A DNA stretch of 43,342 nt. It comes from Candidatus Rokuibacteriota bacterium (GTDB lineage: Bacteria > Methylomirabilota > Methylomirabilia > Rokubacteriales > CSP1-6). Positions 15,901 through 23,934 of this stretch are shown piece after piece. Location of the stretch: assembly GCA_016179925.1 (NCBI GenBank), contig JACPCG010000163.1, positions 1 through 43,342 on the forward strand, read 5' to 3'. The notes below the pieces were generated by a model, which was given only the letters and a program-made list of their open reading frames with translations, ran no database searches and was not told where the DNA came from. Position 1 is the first letter of the stretch, and every line of letters starts with the position of its first letter. The translations under genes and the position numbers were made by a program.

Positions 15901-17009
15901 AACTCCTCATCATCGCGCGGCCCTTCGTCTTCCACGGCGGCGTCGAGCGGGCGACGGCAGGGCTCCTCCAGGCGCTCGTCGAGCACGGCTACGACGTCCA
16001 CCTCCTGAGCCCCCGGGGCCGTCAGGCGATGCCGGGGGTGACGCACCATCCCCTCCCGCTCCCGCCACTCCCCTCGGCGGCGCGCGTCTTGGCGCTCGCG
16101 GCCGCCGCGCGGCTGGCCGTCGCGCGCTCCACGTGGGACGTCGTGCAGAGCCACGAGCGCACGCTCCGCCAGGACGTGTACCGCGCGGGGGAGGGTTGCC
16201 ACCGCGCGTACCTCGCGAGTCTCGGCGACCACCCGCGCGGCCGCGCCGTCTATCACCGGATCGTGCTCGCCCTCGAGCGGCGCGTGTTCGCCGTGACGCC
16301 CGCGATCGTCGCCATCGCCAGGCGCGGCGCCGACGAGATCGCCTCGCTCTACGGCGTCGCCCCCACACGGATCTCGGTCGTCTACAACGGCGTCGACCTC
16401 GATCGGTTCCACCCGCGAAACCGCGCGCTCCATCGCGCGGCGGCGCGCGCGGAGGCCGGGATCCCCGCGGAGGCCTTCGCGCTGCTCTTCATCGGCAACG
16501 GGTTCGAGCGCAAGGGGCTCGCGACCCTGCTGGAGGCGCTCGCCCGCGTCCCAGGGCCGACGCGCCGGCTGATCGTGATCGGCAAAGGCGACCGGCGGCC
16601 GTTCGAGGCCCAGGCCGCGCGGCTCGGCCTCGCCGACCGACTGGTGTGGCTCGGTCTGCGCCCCGATGTGGAGCGCTGGTACGCCGCGGCGGATGTGGTC
16701 GCGCTGCCGAGTCGCTACGAGCCGTTCGGGAACGTGCACCTCGAAGCCCTCGCCTCGGGCGTGCCCGTGGTCACGAGCGCGGCCGCCGGAGGCGCCGAGG
16801 TGATTCAGCAGGGCCTGAACGGCGCGATCGTTGACCCGCACGATTCCGCCGCACTCGCCGCGGCCCTCGAACGCCTCCGAGGACAGCCCCAGGCACGGCT
16901 CGCAGAAGCCGCGCGCCGGTCGGCCGAGCCCTTCACCTTCGCCGCCCAGGTGGCGGGATTCGCGCGAATCTACCGGTCGATCAGGGGCGCAACGTGCGAT
17001 TTTTCTTGA
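15897..17009 (+). CDS. GT4 glycosyltransferase, WaaG-like
   Basis: 370 residues, ATG start. The N-terminus LLIIARPFVFHGGVERATAGLLQAL, with the conserved glycine-rich loop HGGVE, resembles WaaG-type core glycosyltransferases, as does the donor region YNGVDLDRFHPRNR, FIGNGFERKGLATLLEAL, IGKGDRRPF and SRYEPFGNVHLEALASGVPVVTSAAAGGAEVI. WaaG adds the first outer-core hexose to the inner-core heptose in enterobacteria; here the sugar is inferred only. It is the last gene before an internal promoter, and its stop codon lies inside the -35 hexamer of that promoter. Confidence 0.86.
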   Translation: MKLLIIARPFVFHGGVERATAGLLQALVEHGYDVHLLSPRGRQAMPGVTHHPLPLPPLPSAARVLALAAAARLAVARSTWDVVQSHERTLRQDVYRAGEGCHRAYLASLGDHPRGRAVYHRIVLALERRVFAVTPAIVAIARRGADEIASLYGVAPTRISVVYNGVDLDRFHPRNRALHRAAARAEAGIPAEAFALLFIGNGFERKGLATLLEALARVPGPTRRLIVIGKGDRRPFEAQAARLGLADRLVWLGLRPDVERWYAAADVVALPSRYEPFGNVHLEALASGVPVVTSAAAGGAEVIQQGLNGAIVDPHDSAALAAALERLRGQPQARLAEAARRSAEPFTFAAQVAGFARIYRSIRGATCDFS

Positions 17010-17034
17010 GAAATCCGGAGCTCAAGCTTACACT
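17006..17034 (+). promoter_or_regulatory. Sigma-70-like promoter for gmhB, possibly leaderless
   Basis: TTGAGA (17006-17011) and TACACT (17029-17034) are separated by 17 bases, the ideal sigma-70 spacing. The stretch is noticeably richer in A+T than its surroundings. A start of transcription 7 bases after the -10 would fall on the GTG of gmhB at 17041, and no Shine-Dalgarno lies between, so the mRNA may be leaderless. Prediction by eye only. Confidence 0.6.
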
Positions 17035-17040
17035 GCCGGC

Positions 17041-17622
17041 GTGATCTCCCGGCCCGCGGTCTTCATCGATCGTGACGGGACGCTGACCGAAGAGGTCGGG
17101 TACGTCAACCACCCGAAGCGGCTCCGACTCCTACCGCGGTCGGCGGAAGCGATCCGACGCCTCAACGGCGCTGGACTCGCCGCGGTCGTGGTCACCAACC
17201 AGGCGGGGGTCGCCCGCGGCTACTTCTCCGAGGAAGTTCTGGCAGCCGTGAACGCGGCGCTCGTGGCCCAACTCAAGGAGGAAGGGGCCCACCTCGACGG
17301 CATCTACGTGTGCCTCCACCACCCGACGGAAGGTGCCGCGCCCTACCGGACGGTGTGCGAATGCCGGAAGCCGAAGCCGGGCCTCCTGCTGCGCGCCGCG
17401 GCGGACCACGCCCTCGACCTTGCTCGCTCGACGCTCGTCGGCGACAAGGCCTCGGATCTCGTCGCCGCGCGGGCCGTGGGCGCCCGGAGCGTGCTCGTGC
17501 TCACGGGCTACGGGCGGGGCGAGTGGGAGTACCGGCGGGCCTCGTTCCCGGTCGAGCCCGATCGCGTCGCCGAAGACCTCCTCGACGCCGTCGAGTGGGT
17601 GATCGCGGGGCAGTCCGCGTGA
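17041..17622 (+). CDS. gmhB: D-glycero-D-manno-heptose 1,7-bisphosphate phosphatase GmhB
   Basis: 193 residues of the HAD superfamily. GmhB removes the C7 phosphate from heptose bisphosphate in ADP-heptose synthesis. Motif I is FIDRDGTLTEE (residues about 8-18) with both catalytic aspartates, motif II is VVTNQAGVARG, and motif III/IV is CRKPKPGLL with VGDKASDLVAA. A zinc site like that of E. coli GmhB is seen as CLHHP followed by CEC. The GTG chosen is the first start after the promoter and fits the family's N-terminus; longer upstream readings would run into the previous gene. It overlaps the kinase gene by four bases. Confidence 0.93.
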   Translation: MISRPAVFIDRDGTLTEEVGYVNHPKRLRLLPRSAEAIRRLNGAGLAAVVVTNQAGVARGYFSEEVLAAVNAALVAQLKEEGAHLDGIYVCLHHPTEGAAPYRTVCECRKPKPGLLLRAAADHALDLARSTLVGDKASDLVAARAVGARSVLVLTGYGRGEWEYRRASFPVEPDRVAEDLLDAVEWVIAGQSA

Positions 17623-18629
17623 CCGAGGCGACGGGCGGCCTGCGTGCGGCGGTCGACGGGTTCGGCGCCCGGACCGTCGTCGTCGTCGGCGACCTGATCA
17701 CCGACGAGTACCTCTTCGGCAAGCCGGCCCGCATCTCGCGGGAGGCGCCCGTGCTCATCCTGCGATTCTCCGAGCGCGAGGTGCTGCTCGGCGGCGCCGC
17801 GAACGCGGCGCACAACATCCACGCGCTCGGCGCGCGGGTCGTCCCGCTCGGCGTCGTCGGGCGGGACGGCGCAGGCGACGAGCTAGTGGCGCTCTTCCAC
17901 GCCGCCGGCATGCCGACCGACGGCATCGTCACCGAGGGCGGGCGCGCGACGCCCATGAAGACGCGCATCATGGCGGGCGGCTACCAGTCCACGCGGCAGC
18001 AGGTGGTGCGTCTCGATCGTGAGCCGGCCGGCGAGCTCATGCCGATCACGGAGGACGCCCTGCTGTCCCGGCTCACGGCGCTCGCCTCGCGCGCGGACGC
18101 GATCCTCGTCTCGGATTACGGTTACGGCACCGTCACGCCGCGCGTCTTCGACCGGGTGAGGGCCCTGGCGCGGCGCTCCGGCGCGATCGTGAGCGTCGAC
18201 AGCCGCTACCAGCTGCCGCGCTTCTCCGGTGTGACCGCGGCCACGCCCAACGAGGCCGAGCTCGAGCAGCTGACGGGGATGGCGGCGGACGACGAGCGGG
18301 GCATCGAGAAGGCGGGGCGGCAGCTCCTCGAGCGGCTGGACGCGCGCATGCTCCTCGTCACCCGCGGCAGCCAGGGCATGGCGCTCCTCGAGCGGGACGG
18401 CGCAACGACGTTCATCCCGATCCACGGGACCGACGAGATCGCCGACGTGACCGGGGCGGGCGACACCGTCATCAGCGTCTTCACGCTCGCGCTGGCGAGC
18501 CGGGCCTCGCCCGCCGAGGCCGCGGCGCTCGCGAACGTCGCCGGCGGGCTCGTCGTGATGAAGCGGGGGACCGCCACGGTCTCGCGCGCCGAGCTGCGGC
18601 AGGTGCTCGGCCTCAGCGGGAGCCGGTGA
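17619..18629 (+). CDS. rfaE1: D-glycero-beta-D-manno-heptose-7-phosphate kinase (HldE kinase half, RfaE1)
   Basis: 336 residues, PfkB/ribokinase fold, GTG start. It phosphorylates heptose 7-phosphate at C1. Features are [24 protein letters not shown] at the N-terminus, [27 protein letters not shown], and the PfkB signature [13 protein letters not shown] with the catalytic Asp near residue 278. In E. coli this domain is fused to the adenylyltransferase as one HldE protein; here the two halves are separate, adjacent genes sharing four bases, an arrangement known from many non-enteric bacteria. Confidence 0.94.
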   Translation: MTEATGGLRAAVDGFGARTVVVVGDLITDEYLFGKPARISREAPVLILRFSEREVLLGGAANAAHNIHALGARVVPLGVVGRDGAGDELVALFHAAGMPTDGIVTEGGRATPMKTRIMAGGYQSTRQQVVRLDREPAGELMPITEDALLSRLTALASRADAILVSDYGYGTVTPRVFDRVRALARRSGAIVSVDSRYQLPRFSGVTAATPNEAELEQLTGMAADDERGIEKAGRQLLERLDARMLLVTRGSQGMALLERDGATTFIPIHGTDEIADVTGAGDTVISVFTLALASRASPAEAAALANVAGGLVVMKRGTATVSRAELRQVLGLSGSR

Positions 18630-19090
18630 ACATCGCCGAAGCCGCGGCGCTGGCCGAGCGGCTGCGGGCCGCGCGGAAGCGCATCGTTCTCGCGAACGGG
18701 TGCTTCGATCTCCTCCACGTCGGCCACATCCGCTACCTCCGCGCCGCCCGACGGCTCGGCGACGTCCTGTTCGTCGGTCTCAACGGGGACCTGGCGGTGA
18801 CGCGCCTCAAGGGGCCGGGGCGCCCGCTGATGCCCGTCGCCGAGCGCGCCGAGATGCTCCTGGCGCTGCGCGACGTCGACCACGTGGTCGTCTTCGAGGA
18901 GGACACCGCCGACCGGCTCATCGAGGCCCTGCGCCCCGACGTCCACGCAAAGGGCACCGACTACACGGAGGGCACCGTCCCGGAGTCCGGGGCGGTGCAC
19001 GCGGTCGGGGGGCGGGTGGCCGTGGTGGGCGACCCCAAGGACCACGCCACGCGCGACCTGATCGCGCGCATCGTGGAGCGCTTCAGGTGA
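18626..19090 (+). CDS. rfaE2: Heptose 1-phosphate adenylyltransferase (HldE second half, RfaE2)
   Basis: 154 residues, cytidylyltransferase-like nucleotidyl transferase fold. It makes ADP-heptose from heptose 1-phosphate and ATP. The class I adenylyltransferase motif appears as [14 protein letters not shown] (HxGH), followed by [20 protein letters not shown] and [12 protein letters not shown]. The ending [17 protein letters not shown] is of the shorter stand-alone type. Start GTG overlaps the kinase stop, and its own stop overlaps the GTG of the heptosyltransferase that would use its product, so supply and use of ADP-heptose are encoded together. GmhA and HldD are not in this window. Confidence 0.94.
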   Translation: MNIAEAAALAERLRAARKRIVLANGCFDLLHVGHIRYLRAARRLGDVLFVGLNGDLAVTRLKGPGRPLMPVAERAEMLLALRDVDHVVVFEEDTADRLIEALRPDVHAKGTDYTEGTVPESGAVHAVGGRVAVVGDPKDHATRDLIARIVERFR

Positions 19091-20094
19091 AGGTCGCGCT
19101 CGTCAAGCTCTCCTCGCTGGGCGACGTGGTCCACGCGCTCCCGGCTGCCGCCGCGCTCCGCGCGCGGTTGCCCGGCGCCCGCGTCGCGTGGGTCGTCGAG
19201 CGGCGCGAGGCGGCGCTCCTCTACGGGAACGCGGCGGTGGACGAGGTCGTTCCGGTGGACACGCGCGGCTGGCGGCGCTGCCTCACACCGGTTGGCGCTG
19301 CGGCCGTGGCGGGCGCTCTCTCCGAGCTCCGCCGTCACCTGCGCGCGGCCCGCTTCGACGTCGCGATCGACCTCCAGGGGCTGGTGAAGAGCGGCCTCCT
19401 GGTGGCGGCCACGCGCGCGCCGCTCCGGATCGGCTTCGCCGTGGCGCACTGCCGCGAGCGGCTGAGCGCGCTCTGCACCAACCGCCGCGTGACCCCGCCG
19501 CCGGCGGCGCGCCACGTCGTCGAGCAGTACCTGGCGCTCCTCGAGCCCCTCGGCGTGCATGCCCCGTCGGTGGAGTTCCCGCTGCCCGTGAACGCGTCCG
19601 CCGAGGAGCGGATGGACGAGTTCCTCGGCCGCTCGGGGGTGAAGCCCGGAAGCCGGCTCGTCGTCGTCAATCCGGGGACGGGAGGAGCCGACAAGCGCTG
19701 GCCCGCGGAGCGCTTCGGGGCGCTCGCCCGGCGCCTGACGGCTGAGGCGGGCGCCTCGGTCCTCGTCGTCTGGGGGCCGGAGGAGGCCGCCCTGGCGGAG
19801 ACGATCGTCGGCGCGGACCCGCCGGGGCACGCGCTGCTCGCCCCGCCGACGGATCTGCCGGAGCTGCTCGCGCTCTTGAGACGGGCGAGCGTCGTGGTCG
19901 GCGGTGACACGGGCCCGGTCCATCTCGCTGCGGCCCTCGGGGTCCCCTGCGTCGGGCTCTACGGCCCGACCTCCGTCGAGCGGAACGGCCCGTGGGGCCA
20001 GACCTGGCGCGCGCTCGCGAGCCCGGACAAGCGGCTCGACTCCCTTGCCGTGGGCACGGTGTTTCACGCCGTCGTGGACGCCCTGGGCCCATGA
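19087..20094 (+). CDS. waaC: Lipopolysaccharide heptosyltransferase I (GT9, WaaC-like)
   Basis: 335 residues. The N-terminus [23 protein letters not shown] is the WaaC signature (S-S-x-G-D-V-V-H). The middle has [28 protein letters not shown], and the C-terminal domain has [16 protein letters not shown] and [25 protein letters not shown], the ADP-heptose site. The cysteine-rich tail of heptosyltransferase II is missing, which supports assignment as type I (first heptose onto Kdo). GTG start with a four-base overlap. Confidence 0.9.
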   Translation: MKVALVKLSSLGDVVHALPAAAALRARLPGARVAWVVERREAALLYGNAAVDEVVPVDTRGWRRCLTPVGAAAVAGALSELRRHLRAARFDVAIDLQGLVKSGLLVAATRAPLRIGFAVAHCRERLSALCTNRRVTPPPAARHVVEQYLALLEPLGVHAPSVEFPLPVNASAEERMDEFLGRSGVKPGSRLVVVNPGTGGADKRWPAERFGALARRLTAEAGASVLVVWGPEEAALAETIVGADPPGHALLAPPTDLPELLALLRRASVVVGGDTGPVHLAAALGVPCVGLYGPTSVERNGPWGQTWRALASPDKRLDSLAVGTVFHAVVDALGP

Positions 20095-20846
20095 CTCGGC
20101 CCCGGCTGTCCATCGTCGTCATCACGAAAGACGAGGAGGAGCGCGTGCGCGCCTGCCTCGAGAGCGTCGCCTGGGCCGACGAGCTGGTCGTCGTCGACGC
20201 CGAGTCCACGGACAAAACGGCGCAGATCGCCCGTGAGTTCACCGACCACGTCTACGTCCGCCCCTGGCCGGGGTTCGCGGCCCAGAAAAATTTCGGCCTC
20301 GAGCAGGCGACGGGCGACTGGACCCTCTCGGTGGACGCCGACGAGGAAGTGTCGCGGGAGCTCCGGGAAGAGCTCGAGGCCGTCCTGGCCGCCTCGGGCG
20401 CCGCCCGCGCCGGCTACCGGATCCCGCGCCGGAATCTCTTCTGGGGACGCTGGGTCCGCCACGGCGGGCTCTATCCCGACTGGCAGCTCCGCCTGTTCAG
20501 GCGCGGGCGGGGCCGCTTCGTGGACCGCGCCGTCCACGAGTCGGTCGAGGTCGACGGCGAGGTCGGCCACCTTCGGGCCGCGCTCGTCCACCGGAGCTAC
20601 CGGGACGTGGCGGACTTCCTGGCCCGCGCCGACCGGTACTCGACGCTGGCGGCGCAGGAATGGCTCAGGAGCGGGCGGCCGGCGCGCCTGAGCGACCTCG
20701 TCCTGCGGCCGGCGGGCCGCTTCCTCTCGATGTACATCGTCCGCGCGGGATTCCTCGACGGCCGGCGAGGCTTCCTTCTCGCGGCCCTCTACGCGTACTA
20801 TGTGTTCATCCGTTCGGCGAAGGTGTGGGAGAGAGCGAGGCGCTGA
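20091..20846 (+). CDS. GT2 glycosyltransferase, WaaE/KdtX-like
   Basis: 251 residues. A GT-A fold is shown by LSIVVITKDEEERVRACLESV, ELVVVDAESTDKTAQIA, the AAQKNFGLEQATGDWTLSVDADEEVS segment carrying the metal-binding DAD, and YPDWQLRLFRRGRGRFVDRAVHE, a pattern typical of LPS core beta-1,4-glucosyltransferases of the WaaE/KdtX group. The C-terminus has a hydrophobic segment (FLLAALYAYYVFI) that may bind the membrane. The ATG overlaps the heptosyltransferase stop by four bases; the stop TGA shares one base with the trpS start. Confidence 0.88.
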   Translation: MTRPRLSIVVITKDEEERVRACLESVAWADELVVVDAESTDKTAQIAREFTDHVYVRPWPGFAAQKNFGLEQATGDWTLSVDADEEVSRELREELEAVLAASGAARAGYRIPRRNLFWGRWVRHGGLYPDWQLRLFRRGRGRFVDRAVHESVEVDGEVGHLRAALVHRSYRDVADFLARADRYSTLAAQEWLRSGRPARLSDLVLRPAGRFLSMYIVRAGFLDGRRGFLLAALYAYYVFIRSAKVWERARR

Positions 20847-21835
20847 TGGCGAAACCCAAAGAACGCGTGCTGTCGGGGATGCGCCCGAGCGGCAGGGTGC
20901 ATCTCGGCAACTACCTGGGCGCCCTGGCGAACTGGGTGAAGCTCCAGGAGACCCTGGACTGCTACTACTTCGTCGCCGACTGGCACGCATTGACCGACGA
21001 TTTGAACACGACCGACGTTCCCGGCAATGCGGTGGAGATGCTCGCCGACTGGCTCGGCGCCGGCCTCGATCCCGAGCGCTCCACGCTCTTCATCCAGTCC
21101 CTCGTGCCCGAGCACGCGGAGCTGCATCTGCTGTTCTCCATGACCACGCCGGTGACCTGGCTCGAGCGCGTGCCGACCTACCGGGAGCGCATCGAGCAGC
21201 TCCACCTCGAGTCGCCCTCGTACGGCCTGCTCGGCTACCCGCTGCTGCAGTCCGCCGACATCCTCATGTACAAGCCGCGCTGGGTGCCCGTCGGGGTGGA
21301 CCAGGTGCCCCACGTCGAGCTGACGCGCGAGGTGGCGCGACGGTTCAACAACACGTTCGGGCACGTGTTCCCGGAGCCGGAGGCGAAGCTGACCGAGATT
21401 CCGAAGGTGCCGGGCACGGACGGACGGAAGATGTCGAAGTCGTACGACAACACGATCGAGCTGGCCGACTCCGCCGAGACGATCGCCCGGAAGATCCGGC
21501 CGATGGTGACGGACCCCGCGCGCAAGCGGCGCTCGGACCCGGGCAACCCCGACGTCTGTCCGGTCTTCGACCTGCACAAAATTTTCACGCCGGAGCCGGA
21601 CCGCGAGGCGTGCGCCACGGGCTGCCGGACGGCGGGAATCGGCTGTCTCGACTGCAAGGATGTGCTGCTCGCGCACCTGCTCCCCCCCTTGGAAGGGATC
21701 CGCGAGCGGCGGCAGGTGTTCGCGGAGAAGCCCACCAGGATCGTCGACATCCTGAGGGAAGGGTCGCGGCGCGCCCGCGCCGTCGCCCGGGCGACGATGG
21801 ACGACGTCCGCGCGGCGGTCCACCTGACGCCATGA
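20846..21835 (+). CDS. trpS: Tryptophanyl-tRNA synthetase
   Basis: 329 residues, class I synthetase that charges tRNA-Trp. The HIGH-equivalent motif is HLGN (residues 19-22) in SGMRPSGRVHLGNYLG, and KMSKS is exact at 195-199. Four cysteines, C238, C260, C267 and C270, are spaced C-x21-C-x6-C-x2-C, nearly the C-x22-C-x6-C-x2-C spacing that holds a [4Fe-4S] cluster near the anticodon-binding region of Thermotoga maritima TrpRS; a further C256 lies nearby. Length is normal. Its location between an LPS gene and scpA is unrelated to function, apart from likely co-transcription. Confidence 0.96.
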   Translation: MAKPKERVLSGMRPSGRVHLGNYLGALANWVKLQETLDCYYFVADWHALTDDLNTTDVPGNAVEMLADWLGAGLDPERSTLFIQSLVPEHAELHLLFSMTTPVTWLERVPTYRERIEQLHLESPSYGLLGYPLLQSADILMYKPRWVPVGVDQVPHVELTREVARRFNNTFGHVFPEPEAKLTEIPKVPGTDGRKMSKSYDNTIELADSAETIARKIRPMVTDPARKRRSDPGNPDVCPVFDLHKIFTPEPDREACATGCRTAGIGCLDCKDVLLAHLLPPLEGIRERRQVFAEKPTRIVDILREGSRRARAVARATMDDVRAAVHLTP

Positions 21836-22602
21836 GCGCGGAGGGACCGAACACCCTCGACGTCTCGCGCGACCTCACCGTCCGCGTCGGGACCTTCGAG
21901 GGCCCCTTCGACCTGCTCCTGCATCTCTGCCGGACGAACGAGATCGACCTCGCGCGCCTGCCCGTCCGCACGATCACCGACCAGTACCTGGTACATCTCG
22001 AGGCGATGGAGTTCCGCGACCTCGAGACGACCGGCGGCTACCTGGTCACCGCCGCGACGCTCATCTACCTCAAGTCGAAGCTCCTCGTGCCGCCCGACGG
22101 GACCGAGGAGACGCTCGACGAGGAAGGCGAGGCCCTGCGCCTCGAGCTCGGCGAGCGGCTGCGCGAGTACGCCCACGTCAAGGCGCTCGGTGCCCGGCTC
22201 GGCGAGCGCGAGGCCGAGCAGGCGCTCGTGTGGGGCCGGCCCGTCGGCTCCTTGCCCGCGCCCGAGGAGATCCCGCTCGAGGACCTCTCCGTCCACCTGC
22301 TCGAGCGGGCGGTGCGGCGGCTCATCGAGGCCGAGCTCCGGCAGCGCCCGCGGGAGATCGAGCCGAACCCGCCGTCGGTGCTCGAGCGCATGGCGGAGAT
22401 CCTCGGCCTGCTCCGCGACACGTGGTCGCTCCTCTTCTCGTCGCTCGCGGGCGGCGAGCGGCAGCGCTCCGAGATCGTCGTCACGCTGCTGGCGGTGCTC
22501 GAGCTCGTGCGGCTCGGGCGGATCCGGACCCAGCAGACCGAGCTCTTCGGGGAGATCGTCATCGAACGTCACACTGGGGAGACCCATGCCGGCGCCAACT
22601 GA
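21832..22602 (+). CDS. scpA: Segregation and condensation protein A
   Basis: 256 residues, the kleisin that links SMC heads. The N-terminal SMC-binding part has VRVGTFEGPFDLLLHLCRTNEIDL, the classic ScpA opening, then DQYLVHLEAMEF and AATLIYLKSKLLVP. A charged middle region leads to the C-terminal winged helix (VTLLAVLELVRLGRIRTQQTELFGEI). ATG overlaps the trpS stop by four bases; the end overlaps scpB by 17. ScpA, ScpB and SMC together condense the chromosome; smc is not in this window. Confidence 0.94.
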   Translation: MSAEGPNTLDVSRDLTVRVGTFEGPFDLLLHLCRTNEIDLARLPVRTITDQYLVHLEAMEFRDLETTGGYLVTAATLIYLKSKLLVPPDGTEETLDEEGEALRLELGERLREYAHVKALGARLGEREAEQALVWGRPVGSLPAPEEIPLEDLSVHLLERAVRRLIEAELRQRPREIEPNPPSVLERMAEILGLLRDTWSLLFSSLAGGERQRSEIVVTLLAVLELVRLGRIRTQQTELFGEIVIERHTGETHAGAN

Positions 22603-23185
22603 CGTCGTCGAAGCCCTCCTGTTCGCCTCCGACACGCCGCTCGAGGCCGAGCGCATCCGTGAGGTCCTCGAGCTCGAGAGCGCGCAGGCCGCGCGCGAGC
22701 TCGTGGAAGAGCTCCGCGCCCGCTACGGAGACCGCGGCCTCCAGATCGTCGAGGTCGGCGGCGGCTACCGCATGATCACGCGGCCGGAGCTGGCGCCGTG
22801 GCTCGTGCGGCTGGCGCGGGCGCGGACGAAGTCGCGGCTCTCGCGCCCGGCGCTGGAGACCCTCGCGATCATCGCCTACAAGCAGCCGGTCTCGCGCCCC
22901 GAGATGGATGCGATCCGGGGCGTGAACTCCGAGGCCGTGCTCGAGAACCTCCTGGAGCGCCGCCTCATCCGCATCGCCGGGCGGAAGGAGGCCCCGGGGC
23001 GGCCGTACCTCTTCGAGACGACGCGCGAGTTCCTCGTCGCCTTCGGCCTGCGCGACCTCGGCGACCTGCCGAAGGTGGAGGGCGAGCTGGTCGTGCCGGA
23101 GCTCGCGGGGGTCGCCGAGCATGGCGACGCTGCGACTCAACAAGATCCTGGCGCGGGCGGGGCTGACGTCCCGGCGGGGGGGTGA
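22586..23185 (+). CDS. scpB: Segregation and condensation protein B
   Basis: 199 residues. Two winged-helix domains are recognisable: VVEALLFASDTPLEAERIREVL at the N-terminus, GLQIVEVGGGYRMITRPELAPWL in the middle, and RLSRPALETLAIIAYKQPVSRPEMDAIRGV with GRPYLFETTREFLVAFGLRDLGDLP at the C-terminal end, all family hallmarks. The last 22 codons lie inside the start of the next gene (65-base overlap), forming a low-complexity tail that may be dispensable. ScpB dimers bind the ScpA kleisin. Confidence 0.94.
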   Translation: MPAPTDVVEALLFASDTPLEAERIREVLELESAQAARELVEELRARYGDRGLQIVEVGGGYRMITRPELAPWLVRLARARTKSRLSRPALETLAIIAYKQPVSRPEMDAIRGVNSEAVLENLLERRLIRIAGRKEAPGRPYLFETTREFLVAFGLRDLGDLPKVEGELVVPELAGVAEHGDAATQQDPGAGGADVPAGG

Positions 23186-23861
23186 CCGCCTGATCGCGGA
23201 GGGCCACGTCGCGGTGAACGGCGTGGTCGTCCGGAGCCCGGCGACCCTCGCCGATCCCGACACCGACGCGATCACGGTCGACGGCCGGCCGCTCCCGGCC
23301 TCGGAACCCACGCAGTATCTGCTCCTGAACAAGCCGCGGGGCTACGTCACCACGCTCAGGGACCCTCAGGGCCGCCCGGTGGTCGCCGATCTCGTCAGGG
23401 CCCGCGCGCGTCTCTACCCGGTCGGGCGGCTCGACGCGGACGTGGAGGGCGCGCTCCTCCTGACCAACGACGGCCCGCTGACGCACCGCCTGCTGCATCC
23501 GCGCTATGCGCTCCCGCGCGTGTACGAGGCTCACGTGGAGGGGCGCGTGAGGCGCGCAGACCTCGACCGCTGGCGGCGCGGCGTCGTGCTGGAGGACGGG
23601 CCCGCGACGCCGGCCGCGGTGGACCTCGTGGAGTCGGGCGCCCGCGCGAGCCGCCTCAGGCTCACGTTCGCCGAAGGCCGCAAGCACGAGGTCAAGCGGT
23701 ACTGCGAAGCGCTGGGGCATCGCGTGGTGCGCCTCTCGCGGATCGCGTTCGGACCGGTGGTCCTCGGCGCGCTCCAGCCCGGCGCCTGGCGCCGGCTCAC
23801 CGCGCGCGAGGTCACGGCGCTCCGGGCCGCCGTCGCCGCCCCCGGCGCCCGACGGCCGTAG
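23121..23861 (+). CDS. rluB: 23S rRNA pseudouridine synthase, RluB/RsuA family
   Basis: 246 residues. An S4 RNA-binding domain (residues about 3-60, LRLNKILARAGLTSRRGGDRLIAEG) is followed by the catalytic domain with YLLLNKPRGYVTT, the active-site Asp in GRLDADVEGALLLTNDG, and the C-terminal GRKHEVKRYCEALGH. The family converts a specific uridine in rRNA to pseudouridine: RluB modifies 23S U2605, RluE and RsuA other sites. Co-occurrence with scpA-scpB is widespread and favours RluB. Its stop marks the end of this transcription unit; a clear promoter follows. Confidence 0.9.
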   Translation: MATLRLNKILARAGLTSRRGGDRLIAEGHVAVNGVVVRSPATLADPDTDAITVDGRPLPASEPTQYLLLNKPRGYVTTLRDPQGRPVVADLVRARARLYPVGRLDADVEGALLLTNDGPLTHRLLHPRYALPRVYEAHVEGRVRRADLDRWRRGVVLEDGPATPAAVDLVESGARASRLRLTFAEGRKHEVKRYCEALGHRVVRLSRIAFGPVVLGALQPGAWRRLTAREVTALRAAVAAPGARRP

Positions 23862-23866
23862 TGCAC

Positions 23867-23896
23867 TTGCTCTGGTCTCAAGCGTTGGCCTATAAT
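23867..23896 (+). promoter_or_regulatory. Sigma-70-like promoter of the aromatic amino acid operon
   Basis: TTGCTC (23867-23872) and a consensus TATAAT (23891-23896) lie 18 bases apart in the only A+T-richer stretch near here. A ribosome binding site AGGAG (23925-23929) precedes the pheA ATG by five bases. The 73-base gap from the previous stop leaves a leader of about 30 bases, too short for a classical peptide attenuator. Confidence 0.68.
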
Positions 23897-23934
23897 GAGC
23901 AGATTTCGAAAGAGCTGGTTCGGCAGGAGCTTCT

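Noticed and set aside
11548-17009. Horizontally acquired O-antigen island
   Set aside because: GC content, GTG start use and overlap style match the neighbouring housekeeping genes, and no transposase, integrase or tRNA boundary is visible.
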